Positions 7,171-14,833 are shown, counted from the stretch's first letter. The stretch is DNA of 48,329 bases from Zetaproteobacteria bacterium (GCA_021545585.1 JAJRTF010000017.1:1-48329), one strand, 5' to 3'. The notes: generated from the letters alone by a model not told the origin. Made by a program: numbers and translations.

Positions 7171-7660
7171 TTTCACCGCAAGAGTGCCACTCTTGCGCAT
7201 CCATGCGCTCGCGGCATTGGTACATCCTGTACGGCAACGCGGGGGACACAGGGGAAAGAATAAAGGTGATTCGAAGTTTCATCTTACAATTTATAAACCA
7301 TGCGTTTAATGCCATTCTTTAACGACTGAACATTAAAATTTATCAGTAAGCCAACCCGTTTATTGGCTAATTTCAGATAAGTGAGCAGTTGTGCCTGATG
7401 AATCGGCAGCAAGCGCTCAATGGCTTTGACCTCTACAATCAGTCGATTCTCAATAAGCAAGTCGATTCGGTAGCCAGCATCGATTTTTACACCATCATAG
7501 ACAATGGGCAGTTGTACTTGCCTGTCCGAATGAATGTTACGTTTACCAAGTTCATAGGCGGATTCAAGTAAACCTGGTCCAAGGGTTGAGTGAACTCGAA
7601 AGGCTGCATCAAGAACCCCCTGACTTAACTGGTTTAACTCTGTGTGACTCTGCGGTGAAT
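7171..7660. mobile_element. Cassette-like element with inverted ACCGCAGAG ends enclosing a GxxExxY gene (copy 4)
   Basis: The left end TTTCACCGCAAGAG starts at 7171. The right end, CTCTGCGGTGAA in inverted form, finishes near 7660. The left end carries the same 60-nt module as copy 3. Within it are three hairpins: 7177-7186 with 7188-7197 (10 bp perfect), 7195-7200 with 7203-7208 (6 bp) and 7220-7224 with 7228-7232 (5 bp). The element interrupts the trp gene order between trpD and trpC. The right end is partly inside the coding sequence of its own cargo gene. Its mobility is inferred, not shown. Confidence 0.5.
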
Positions 7661-7670
7661 CATTTATCAT
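7284..7670 (-). CDS. GxxExxY protein (PD-(D/E)XK nuclease superfamily)
   Basis: A 128-residue member of the GxxExxY family, which Pfam places in the PD-(D/E)XK nuclease superfamily; no cellular role is established. The naming motif is seen as G-L-L-E-S-A-Y near residues 34-40. The nuclease-like core follows: G-Y-R-I-D-L-L, then V-E-V-K-A, giving the D...ExK pattern, then L-L-T-Y-L-K and G-L-L-I-N-F. Compared with my memory of the family, about six residues seem missing just after the motif (the usual form reads roughly E-S-A-Y-E-A-C-L-A-Y-E-L; here it reads E-S-A-Y-E-L). The first eleven codons are formed by the right end of the surrounding repeat, so the amino terminus may have been acquired with it. 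It is placed between trpD and trpC, in the same direction. Confidence 0.8.
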   Translation of the reverse strand: MINDSPQSHTELNQLSQGVLDAAFRVHSTLGPGLLESAYELGKRNIHSDRQVQLPIVYDGVKIDAGYRIDLLIENRLIVEVKAIERLLPIHQAQLLTYLKLANKRVGLLINFNVQSLKNGIKRMVYKL

Positions 7671-7693
7671 TGTTTAGCGTCGTTCATTAGCGG

Positions 7694-8719
7694 TCAAACT
7701 GTCTGTGTGAAGCGAATTAACTTATTCAGCCTGTCACTGACCTGACCGGAATCAATGGCTTCAGCGGCCATGGCCAGACCTCCGGGAATGCCGTCTGCCT
7801 TGCCGGCGATCCACAGCGCAGCAGCGGCATTGAGCAGTACAATATCGCGCCCGGCGCCGCTCTGGCCGGCAAAGATATGACGCAGGATGGATGCGTTGGT
7901 TGCTGCATCATCACCGCACAGGGCTTCAGGCGTGGCATAGGGCATGCCGAAAGCGGCCGGATCAATCTCAAACGCAGACAGGGGTTGGCCTTCTTCAACC
8001 AGAATCGCATCGCTAACCGTCGTGGTGGTGATTTCATCCAGTCCATCACGGCCATGTACAACCAGTGCACGTTTCGTACCCAGCTGTTGCAGGGCTCCGG
8101 CAACGAGTTCCAGCTTATCCCTGGCATAGACACCGAGGACCTGATATTCGGCGCCTGCCGGATTGGTCAGCGGGCCGAGTAGATTGAAGATGGTGCGCAC
8201 AGCCAGTTCGCGGCGCACCGGGCCGGCATGCTTCATGGCAGGATGCAGGTGCTGGGCAAACAGAAATCCGATACCGACTTCATCGATGCATCGGGCGACC
8301 TGTTCGGGCGTCAGATCAAGATTCACGCCGAGTGCTTCCAGCACATCGGCAGCTCCGGACTTCGAGGACATGGCCCGATTACCGTGCTTGGCTACCGGAA
8401 CATCGCAGGCTGCCACGACCAGTGATACGGCTGTCGAGATATTGAATGTTTTGGCGCCATCGCCACCGGTGCCGCAGGTGTCGATCAGGCCGGTCGCATC
8501 CGGCTGGATGCGTGTTGCAGCCGCACGCATGGCCTTGGCTGCCCCGGCAACCACCTCGGCTGTTTCGCCGCGAATCGACAGCCCGGTCAGAATGGCGCCG
8601 ATCTGGGCCGGGGTTGCCTGTCCTGCCATGATCTCGCCGAACACAGCCTGCGTTGCCGGGCCCGTGATCTCATGCGCTAACTGCAAATCCCGGATCATCT
8701 GAATGACAGCATTACTCAT
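7694..8719 (-). CDS. trpD: Anthranilate phosphoribosyltransferase
   Basis: Transfers phosphoribosyl from PRPP to anthranilate, the second step of tryptophan synthesis. The 341-residue protein contains D-T-C-G-T-G-G-D-G near residue 80 (PRPP loop), F-N-I-S-T, K-H-G-N-R-A-M-S-S-K-S-G-A-A-D-V-L-E-A-L-G, R-R-E-L-x-V-R-T-I-F-N-L-L-G-P-L-T-N-P and V-V-H-G-x-D-G-L-D-E. All are diagnostic and intact. It starts 22 bp after trpG. That gap is almost entirely one repeat end, whose AGAGGA lies five bases before the ATG and would act as the ribosome binding site. Confidence 0.97.
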   Translation of the reverse strand: MSNAVIQMIRDLQLAHEITGPATQAVFGEIMAGQATPAQIGAILTGLSIRGETAEVVAGAAKAMRAAATRIQPDATGLIDTCGTGGDGAKTFNISTAVSLVVAACDVPVAKHGNRAMSSKSGAADVLEALGVNLDLTPEQVARCIDEVGIGFLFAQHLHPAMKHAGPVRRELAVRTIFNLLGPLTNPAGAEYQVLGVYARDKLELVAGALQQLGTKRALVVHGRDGLDEITTTTVSDAILVEEGQPLSAFEIDPAAFGMPYATPEALCGDDAATNASILRHIFAGQSGAGRDIVLLNAAAALWIAGKADGIPGGLAMAAEAIDSGQVSDRLNKLIRFTQTV

Positions 8720-8720
8720 G

Positions 8721-8739
8721 GCGTCCTCTGCGGTGAAAA
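8721..8739 (-). repeat. Solo ACCGCAGAGGACGC repeat end between trpG and trpD
   Basis: On the minus strand the gap reads TTTTCACCGCAGAGGACGC, the same sequence as the ends of the four paired elements. No partner end is seen nearby. It fills the 22-bp gap and supplies AGAGGA at an ideal distance from the trpD ATG. Confidence 0.65.
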
Positions 8740-8741
8740 GA

Positions 8742-9308
8742 TCATACCTTGATCTCCAGAAAGTTTTTCAGCATCTGATGTCCATGCTCGGTGAGGATGG
8801 ATTCGGGATGAAACTGCACGCCGAAAGTCGGATGCGTGGTATGCGCCAGTCCCATCAGTTCGCCTTCCTGCGTCCATGCGGTACGCCTGAGTACCTCAGG
8901 TAATGGCTCCTCGACGATGAGCGAATGATAACGGGTGGCTGTAAAGGGTGACGGAAGTCCGACAAATACGCCGCTTGCATCATGTTCAATCGGGCTGGTT
9001 TTGCCGTGCATCAGGCGCGGCGCACGGATGACCTTGCCGCCGAAGCCTTCGGCAATGGACTGATGACCCAGACAAACCCCCAGAATCGGGATATTGCCCG
9101 AAAAGCGACGGATCAGTTCGACGGATATGCCGGCCTCATGCGGGGTACACGGGCCGGGTGAAATCAGGATATGATCCGGCTGCATGGCTGCGATGTCATG
9201 CAGTGCAATCTGGTCGTTGCGATATACCTCGGGGTGTTCGCCCAGCTCGCCCAGATATTGCACCAGATTGAAGGTAAAGGAATCGTAGTTATCAATGACC
9301 AGCATCAT
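8742..9308 (-). CDS. trpG: Anthranilate synthase component II (glutamine amidotransferase)
   Basis: Supplies ammonia from glutamine to TrpE; in many bacteria the same protein also serves aminodeoxychorismate synthase (PabA). The 188-residue class I amidotransferase starts [11 protein letters not shown]. It has S-P-G-P-C-T-P near residue 53, G-V-C-L-G-H-Q with the nucleophilic Cys near residue 80, K-T-S-P-I-E-H-D and the closing G-V-Q-F-H-P-E-S with catalytic His and Glu. The ATG at 9306-9308 overlaps the trpE stop (ATGA), which suggests translational coupling. A longer frame back to 9383 lies inside trpE and is rejected. Confidence 0.96.
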   Translation of the reverse strand: MMLVIDNYDSFTFNLVQYLGELGEHPEVYRNDQIALHDIAAMQPDHILISPGPCTPHEAGISVELIRRFSGNIPILGVCLGHQSIAEGFGGKVIRAPRLMHGKTSPIEHDASGVFVGLPSPFTATRYHSLIVEEPLPEVLRRTAWTQEGELMGLAHTTHPTFGVQFHPESILTEHGHQMLKNFLEIKV

Positions 9309-10729
9309 GGTTTGACGTTCTCCTTTGGCTGGTTCTGTGCCAGTGCGACGGCCCTGAACATGGCTGTGGCCTTGTTGACGCATTCCTGATGTTCACTGGC
9401 AGGTACGGAATCAGCGACGATACCGGCACCGGCCTGCACATGAATCTCACCGTCCTGAATAACGGCCGTACGGATGGCGATACAGGTGTCCATATGCTCG
9501 CCGCCGAAGGCAATATAGCCGACGATGCCGGCATAGGGGCCTCGCTGAAAGGGTTCCAGTTCATCGATGATCTGCATGGCACGTATCTTCGGCGCACCGG
9601 ATACGGTGCCGGCGGGAAATGTGGCCGCCAGAAGATCCAGACAATCAACGTCGTCGCGCAGATTTCCCTGTACCTCGGATACGATATGCATGACATGCGA
9701 ATAGCGCTCGACAATCATCGAATCGGTCAGTTCCACGCTGCCGTATTCGCAGACCCGACCGAGATCGTTGCGACCAAGATCAACAAGCATGACATGCTCG
9801 GCCAACTCTTTCTGGTCGGATAGAAGGTCCTGTTCCAGCGCTAAATCCTCGGCTTCATTTTTTCCGCGCGGGCGAGTACCCGCAATCGGGCGCACAATGG
9901 CCCGCCGACCTTCCTGGCGCACGAGGATTTCGGGCGAGGAGCCAACCAGAGTAGTGCCGGCGATATCGACATAAAACAGATACGGCGACGGGTTGATATG
10001 ACGTACGGCCCGGTAAATACTGAGCGGATCGCAGGTCAGCGGCGAGGAAAAGCGCTGTGACAGCACGACCTGAAAAATATCACCGGCAAGGATATATTGC
10101 TTGGCCTTTTCGACCATGGCCTCGTAATCATGCTGCTGCATTTGTGCTTCAGGTTGTGTGGCATGCCCGGTTGTTCCCAGATGCATGGGCGGCAGACCGG
10201 TGCCGCGGAGACGTTGTTCGATGTTATCCAGTTCGCTGCTGGCGCGCTTCTTATCCGTATCACGCACACACAGGGTCATGATACCGCGCAGGCCGTCAAA
10301 GACGACAAAACGGTCAACCATCAGGACTCCGGCGGCTGCTGTCTCGGCCCTGTCTGTATGCCGGCTGTCAAAGGGCTCGAACCTGCGAACCATTTCATAG
10401 GACAGAAAACCGACTGCGCCGCCGGTAAACGGCAGATCATCGGCTTTGCACGGCTGTGCCCGGATAACCTCGGTCTTCAGCCAGGTGAGGATATCGCTTG
10501 CAATCATTTCTGTCTGGCCGCTGCGATGCTGCAGCTCCAGCGTGCCATTACGATCCAGAGCTACGCATGACGGTTCAAAGCCGATAATACTGTAGCGGCC
10601 CCAGTGTTCGCCACCCTCGGCGCTTTCGAAGAGGAAATTGTTTTCCGTACCCTTCAGGCGGGCGAAAATCGATAGCGGTGTTTCGCAGTCGGCGGATAAT
10701 TCGCGGCGGAAAAGGATGGGCTCAGACAT
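9305..10729 (-). CDS. trpE: Anthranilate synthase component I
   Basis: Converts chorismate plus ammonia to anthranilate. The 474-residue protein begins [20 protein letters not shown] and includes the feedback-site type L-L-E-S-A-like segment (here F-L-F-E-S-A-E-G-G near residue 34). The chorismate-binding half contains [46 protein letters not shown] and the final G-A-P-K-I-R-A-M, Y-x-G-I-V-G-Y and [10 protein letters not shown] blocks. The ATG at 10727-10729 is chosen over an upstream in-frame start because the latter would extend through the promoter and into the tRNA gene. No leader peptide or trp attenuator was recognised upstream. Confidence 0.97.
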   Translation of the reverse strand: MSEPILFRRELSADCETPLSIFARLKGTENNFLFESAEGGEHWGRYSIIGFEPSCVALDRNGTLELQHRSGQTEMIASDILTWLKTEVIRAQPCKADDLPFTGGAVGFLSYEMVRRFEPFDSRHTDRAETAAAGVLMVDRFVVFDGLRGIMTLCVRDTDKKRASSELDNIEQRLRGTGLPPMHLGTTGHATQPEAQMQQHDYEAMVEKAKQYILAGDIFQVVLSQRFSSPLTCDPLSIYRAVRHINPSPYLFYVDIAGTTLVGSSPEILVRQEGRRAIVRPIAGTRPRGKNEAEDLALEQDLLSDQKELAEHVMLVDLGRNDLGRVCEYGSVELTDSMIVERYSHVMHIVSEVQGNLRDDVDCLDLLAATFPAGTVSGAPKIRAMQIIDELEPFQRGPYAGIVGYIAFGGEHMDTCIAIRTAVIQDGEIHVQAGAGIVADSVPASEHQECVNKATAMFRAVALAQNQPKENVKP

Positions 10730-10747
10730 GGGATGCAAACCGGTGTA

Positions 10748-10776
10748 TTGACAGGTCGAAAGACGCGTGGCTAAAT
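10748..10776 (+). promoter_or_regulatory. Probable promoter of tRNA-Ala
   Basis: A perfect TTGACA at 10748-10753 is followed after 17 bp by CTAAAT (10771-10776), a fair -10. The next bases are GC-rich, as in stringently controlled promoters. The mature tRNA begins 20 bp further on. Confidence 0.55.
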
Positions 10777-10796
10777 GCGCCGCCTCTGACACGTTC

Positions 10797-10872
<76 letters not shown>

Positions 10873-10878
10873 TTTACG

Positions 10879-10908
10879 AAACCGGATGCATAGCATCCGG
10901 TTTTTTTA
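10879..10908 (+). terminator. Rho-independent terminator after tRNA-Ala
   Basis: Stem ACCGGATGC with its complement around a 3-nt loop, followed by a run of seven T. It lies six bases after the CCA end of the tRNA. Confidence 0.93.
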
Positions 10909-10995
10909 TTCGCAGCTTGTGCAGCCATATGTTTATGCACTTTTCCCATGATTGCGAAGGTTATCCATTCTCCCGTGCAGCGGCTACAGAAGATT

Positions 10996-11031
10996 GTCTT
11001 TTTTATGCTGGCTCCACAGCATAAAAAAGAC
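10996..11031. repeat. Perfect 15-bp inverted repeat with T/A tract in the stem
   Basis: 10996-11010 (GTCTTTTTTATGCTG) is exactly complementary to 11017-11031, with the loop GCTCCA between. The loop plus flanking bases repeat ten bases (CTGGCTCCAC) of the 3' end of the nearby tRNA-Ala. It may help terminate transcription from both sides. Its origin is unknown. Confidence 0.6.
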
Positions 11032-11049
11032 CCGGAACAAATCCGGGCC
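11022..11049 (-). terminator. Probable terminator of ppiD
   Basis: Read on the minus strand, CCCGGA pairs with TCCGGG (plus-strand 11031-11036 with 11042-11047) around a 5-nt loop, followed by six T. It begins about 25 bp past the ppiD stop codon and overlaps the inverted repeat at 10996-11031. Confidence 0.75.
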
Positions 11050-11073
11050 TTTCAAACATCTCATGAGGGGGCT

Positions 11074-12984
11074 TTAATATCGAGCCAGCGCCCCGGGATG
11101 GGTAATGATCTCATGCTGGTCGCGTACCGAAGCCATCCAGCGGGCAAAACGCACGGCACCCTTGGCTTTCCGGGCCTCTTCACGTATGGAATCCTTCTGT
11201 TTGGCGAATTCATCATCGGCTGCATCTATGACCTTCTCGACACGCACTACGGCAATGCCCTGCGGCACATCAAAGGATGCATCGAGCCAGTCGCCGGCCA
11301 CACTGACAAAGGCTCGATTCAGGATATCAGGCGTGAGCCAGCCGGCATTATCACCCGCACCATTTTTACGTACCGGTTTGGAAATATATTTGGCCTGTCC
11401 GTATTTCTGTACCAGCAAGTCCAGCGATGCCGTGCCGGCATGCTGCCGGATGTCTTCGGCGATCTGACGGGCCTTGTCACGCAAGGCGGATTTTTTTGCA
11501 TCATCCAGTGCCTGTGCAGCGACCTGGGCAAATGGCAGAACATCCGGCTCAATACGGTTGATGACTTCCAGGGCGATGAAGTGACCGTCGCCTGTTTCTT
11601 CAATATCAACAGCCTGTCCGGGCAGGGTGGAAAAGGCCTTGCTGCGAATCTGAGGATCGCTGAGCAGTGGCTCGGCAATGGCTTCAGACTGACTGACAGG
11701 CTTGATGTGCTGAACCTTCATATTCAGGCTTTCAGCAGCAGCTGATAAGGAATCTTCCATGCCCAGCGCATCGTCGAGATCCTGTGACAGCTTGTATGCC
11801 TCTTCGCGGGCCATGGTCTGCAGCAACTCGTCCCTGATCTGATCGTGAAATTCGGCAAGAGATTTTACTTTTGCCTGCTTGATGTCGGTCAGATGAACCA
11901 GATGATAGCCGAACTGGGTTTCAATAATATCGCTGACTTCGCCCTTCTGCATGGCAAAGGCAGCGCGATCGAACTCAGGCACCATGACGCCCTGTTTGAA
12001 CCAGCCTAGATCGCCGCCGTTTTCAGCCGTGACATCATCGGATACATCTTTGGCCACTTTTGCGAATGATTCGCCCGCCTTGATACGCGCCTGAGCCGCC
12101 TCAATCTTTTTACGGGCCGCTGCACGGGCCTCGTCTGAAGCATCGCTCTTAACACGAATCAGGACGTGCTCAGCCTTGCGTTCCTCAGGCTCATTGAGTG
12201 TGCTTTTGCGCTCTTCGTAGGCTGCCTGGATGTTGGCCTCGTCCACGCTCAGGTCTTTGGCCAGGTCATCCGGGTTGATGTCCACGGCATTGATTTCGAC
12301 GCGCAGCGGCGAACGGTAGTTATCCCTGTGCGACGCGTACCATGCCCTGGCATCATCTTCACTGACCTTGACCTGGTCTGTCAGACTGTCCGGATCGACA
12401 ATGATGGCGGCCAGTTCGCGTTGCTGATATTCGCTGTTAAAGCGATCGCGGACTTCGGCGTCGCTGACATGGGCGGAATCCATCATGGCCTTTTGCAGGC
12501 TATCAACCATCAGATTCAGGCGCAGTTCGTTTTCATAGTCCTGCGGCGAGGCAAAGCCCATATTGCGGGTCAGGATGCGATAGCGCTGGGCATCAAAGCC
12601 GGTGGTTGATCTGAAAGATGGATTGCTTTGTACACTGGCCAGGATGACCGTTTCGGGAGCCGTCATATGTAACTCATCGGCAATGCTGAGCATCAGCCGG
12701 CGGTTGATAATGGTCTGCAGGGTACTGTCTTTGATGCCCAGCGATGCAATCATATCCTTGTTGAACTGCGGGCCAAGCATGGCCCGGTAGCTGTTTAACT
12801 GACGTTCGTAAGCCTGATAGAATTCGTTTTCACCAATGGGCTTGCCATCAATTTCAGCGATCGGTTCAATGCGCCCGCCAAGAAAATAATCACCAATACC
12901 CCACAGGACAAAGGACAGGGCGATGCCGCCCAGAATAAGTTTGGCCAGCCATGACTGTGCCTGATTGCGCATGGATTCGAGCAT
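11074..12984 (-). CDS. ppiD: PpiD-type membrane-anchored periplasmic chaperone / parvulin isomerase
   Basis: Helps newly exported outer-membrane and periplasmic proteins fold at the exit of the Sec translocon. The 636-residue protein starts M-L-E-S-M-R-N-Q-A-Q-S-W, followed by a single membrane segment (L-I-L-G-G-I-A-L-S-F-V-L-W). It then has a SurA-like amino-terminal chaperone domain (residues 40-200) and a parvulin domain from about residue 262 (K-A-E-H-V-L-I-R-V, G-G-D-L-G-W-F, F-x-x-A-A-F-A-M, F-G-Y-H-L-V-H-L). The carboxy-terminal region is long and lacks clear motifs. Length and order match PpiD. The ATG at 12982-12984 follows a GGGGG stretch. Transcribed alone, ending at the terminator before it. 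Confidence 0.93.
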   Translation of the reverse strand: MLESMRNQAQSWLAKLILGGIALSFVLWGIGDYFLGGRIEPIAEIDGKPIGENEFYQAYERQLNSYRAMLGPQFNKDMIASLGIKDSTLQTIINRRLMLSIADELHMTAPETVILASVQSNPSFRSTTGFDAQRYRILTRNMGFASPQDYENELRLNLMVDSLQKAMMDSAHVSDAEVRDRFNSEYQQRELAAIIVDPDSLTDQVKVSEDDARAWYASHRDNYRSPLRVEINAVDINPDDLAKDLSVDEANIQAAYEERKSTLNEPEERKAEHVLIRVKSDASDEARAAARKKIEAAQARIKAGESFAKVAKDVSDDVTAENGGDLGWFKQGVMVPEFDRAAFAMQKGEVSDIIETQFGYHLVHLTDIKQAKVKSLAEFHDQIRDELLQTMAREEAYKLSQDLDDALGMEDSLSAAAESLNMKVQHIKPVSQSEAIAEPLLSDPQIRSKAFSTLPGQAVDIEETGDGHFIALEVINRIEPDVLPFAQVAAQALDDAKKSALRDKARQIAEDIRQHAGTASLDLLVQKYGQAKYISKPVRKNGAGDNAGWLTPDILNRAFVSVAGDWLDASFDVPQGIAVVRVEKVIDAADDEFAKQKDSIREEARKAKGAVRFARWMASVRDQHEIITHPGALARY

Positions 12985-13258
12985 GTGAGCCCCCGGGTGT
13001 GAAGTGCATAAGGCTTATCGCCTTGTCGCGAACTGTCGGCATACCTGAAATGCTTTGATAAACCACTGTTTTTCGCGGAGGCGCGACGCTACCCAAGGCG
13101 CTGGTGCCACGCAAGGAGGCGGATGCATTGCGCGCCTGCTGGTCTATCAGGCCGGGCATGGGGGACGGCTGACGGGCGGGCGCACGGGATGGTTGCGGCG
13201 GGTTGTATCGAAAGCCTGTCTCGGGGCGCGCTGATGGTCCGGTCAGGGCATCATTTTC
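12985..13258. other. Gene-free region between ppiD and the mla operon
   Basis: About 270 bp between divergent genes. A minus-strand frame (12890-13159) overlaps ppiD, has no ribosome binding site and does not resemble a protein. It presumably holds the ppiD promoter, but no convincing -35/-10 pair was found. Confidence 0.4.
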
Positions 13259-13286
13259 TTGAGTTTCCTGAGAATCAACCTATAAA
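13259..13286 (+). promoter_or_regulatory. Candidate promoter of the mla operon
   Basis: TTGAGT (13259-13264) and TATAAA (13281-13286) are 16 bp apart. Transcription would begin near 13293, which is also the first ATG of mlaE, so the mRNA could be leaderless. Based on consensus only. Confidence 0.4.
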
Positions 13287-13292
13287 GTGTAT

Positions 13293-14114
13293 ATGGGCAT
13301 GAAGGGACTGACATGGGACGACATTGAAGGCCGGGTGGATCGCGTAGGCGCAGCAGTCCTACATGCGGCAGGAAACGTGCGGCGCTTCTATGAAATGATG
13401 GTTGCTATCCTGTCGGTCGGGTTGCGCTTGCGCTGGCTGGCCAGGCCTGCTGTGGTCAATGTTGTGATCCGGCAGTTGTATTTCACCGGCGTGCAAAGTG
13501 TGCCGTGGGTGCTGGTGATTGCTCTGGCTGCAGGGGTGCTGGCAGTTTATAACATCGTCATTTTTGCCAAGAGCGTTGAGGATCTTTCGCTGATCGGGCG
13601 TCTGGTATCGGGGTTGCTGGCGCAGGAAATGGCGCCCCTGTTGGTCACTATTTTTCTGCTCGCACGTTCCGGCGTCGCTGTTGTGACGGAGATTGGCACC
13701 ATGCATGTTCGGGGCGAAGATGTCGTGCTGCGCAGTCTGGGCATCAGTGTGAATGAATATCTTTTCTGGCCGCGGGTGATGGCCTTTACCCTTTGCGGAT
13801 TGATCCTGACGTTTGTTTTTCTGCTGGTGTCGATCTGGTTCGGCGGCATGGTGGTGGCATGGAGCTATGAGCTGAATCTTATTGATTATTTCATTGAAGT
13901 CCGTCGCGGCACGACGCTGGATGAAATCGGTTTCCTGCTTGCCAAAGGGACATTGTATCCGATGCTGTGCGGTATCATGTTGCTGAGTCAGGGATGCAGG
14001 GTGGGGCGCGATCCGAATCTTATCCCTGTGCGGGCGACCCATGGGGTGCTCGGTTCACTGATGCTGGTGGTGCTGGTCGATGTGCTGCTGGTGCTGGTCA
14101 AGGAGATCCTGTGA
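13293..14114 (+). CDS. mlaE: MlaE-family lipid ABC transporter permease
   Basis: Inner-membrane permease of the Mla system that moves phospholipids between the inner and outer membranes. The protein of about 273 residues has an amphipathic amino-terminal helix and five or so membrane segments. The MlaE core is clear: V-R-Q-L-Y-F-T-G-V-Q-S-like start (I-R-Q-L-Y-F-T-G-V), a long central stretch L-L-A-Q-E-M-A-P-L-L-V-T-I-F-L-L-A-R-S-G-V-A, then E-I-G-T-M-H-V-R-G-E-D-V-V-L-R-S-L-G-I. The first ATG is used; a GTG two codons earlier is possible. No Shine-Dalgarno sequence precedes either. It is the first of seven genes linked by 4-base overlaps or very short gaps. Confidence 0.9.
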   Translation: MGMKGLTWDDIEGRVDRVGAAVLHAAGNVRRFYEMMVAILSVGLRLRWLARPAVVNVVIRQLYFTGVQSVPWVLVIALAAGVLAVYNIVIFAKSVEDLSLIGRLVSGLLAQEMAPLLVTIFLLARSGVAVVTEIGTMHVRGEDVVLRSLGISVNEYLFWPRVMAFTLCGLILTFVFLLVSIWFGGMVVAWSYELNLIDYFIEVRRGTTLDEIGFLLAKGTLYPMLCGIMLLSQGCRVGRDPNLIPVRATHGVLGSLMLVVLVDVLLVLVKEIL

Positions 14115-14833
14115 GCGACACGCTGCACTGGCGCGAACTCGAACTGGGCTTTGCCACCATTCCGGCTGCCAGCGTGAAACGCGGAGAATACATTCGACTG
14201 GTGATGGATATTCAGTATCAGATGGACTTCATGGTACATGTGTTCCCGAACCGGGATGTGTCGGGCGGTCCGGATGCCTCATGGCAGATGTGGCTGGAAA
14301 CCGATACGGCCAGCTATCAGGTGGGCACGTCTGAATTCAGCTGCAGGGTGGGTAGCATCATTCGGCAGCGTGGCCTGTTGGCAAATCTGAGCCTGCGGGA
14401 GAATCTGCTGTTGCCATTTATGTATCGTCTTGATCAGCAGGCTTTAAAGAAGGCGACCAGAGAGGTTGAGGAGGTGGCGGACTGGCTCGGGGTTACATCG
14501 GTGCTGGATGAGCGGGCCGGTGAGCGTTCATCATACACCCATGCACTGGTAAGTCTGGGTCGCTGCATGCTTGCCAAACCTGCTATGATTATTGCACAGG
14601 AGTCGCATATAGGCATGTCACCGGAGCGCCTGACGCACTTTCGTGGACTGGGAAGGCAGGCCCTGAAGACGCTGGGTTCTGGGCTGGTCTACCTGACCGC
14701 CACGGAGCATGAAGGCTCGGGACTGTCCTTTTCCAGGACATTGACCGTTGACTCGGGGCGTGAAATGCTGGCGTTCAGGAATCTGGATCAGAAAGACTTG
14801 CCGGATATTGGCGAAGTGGAGGACTCTAAGTGA
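14111..14833 (+). CDS. MlaF-like ABC ATPase homologue with lost nucleotide-binding motifs
   Basis: A 240-residue protein in the place where mlaF normally sits. From about residue 80 it aligns by eye with MlaF: V-G-S-I-I-R-Q-R-G-L-L-A-N-L-S-L-R-E-N corresponds to the Q-loop region, and L-A-K-P-A-M-I-I-A-Q-E-S to the Walker B block. The Walker A GxxGxGKT is absent (the matching stretch reads R-L-V-M-D-I-Q-Y-Q-M-D-F). The LSGGQ signature is replaced by R-S-S-Y-T-H-A, the Walker B Asp is Gln, and the H-loop His is missing. It therefore should not hydrolyse ATP. The frame is intact and begins with GTG overlapping the mlaE stop, and the next gene overlaps its end, so it is kept under selection rather than decaying. 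It may be a structural or regulatory subunit. Confidence 0.75.
   Translation: MSDTLHWRELELGFATIPAASVKRGEYIRLVMDIQYQMDFMVHVFPNRDVSGGPDASWQMWLETDTASYQVGTSEFSCRVGSIIRQRGLLANLSLRENLLLPFMYRLDQQALKKATREVEEVADWLGVTSVLDERAGERSSYTHALVSLGRCMLAKPAMIIAQESHIGMSPERLTHFRGLGRQALKTLGSGLVYLTATEHEGSGLSFSRTLTVDSGREMLAFRNLDQKDLPDIGEVEDSK

Noticed and set aside
841-8739. CRISPR array
   Set aside because: The repeats are irregularly spaced, occur in both orientations and have no uniform spacers; no cas genes in the window.
10948-11745. 265-codon plus-strand open frame covering the ppiD terminator and 3' half
   Set aside because: Antisense to ppiD and begins inside intergenic hairpins; no family likeness.
12890-13159. 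Minus-strand frame of 89 codons upstream of ppiD
   Set aside because: Overlaps the ppiD start in another frame, lacks a ribosome binding site and looks random.
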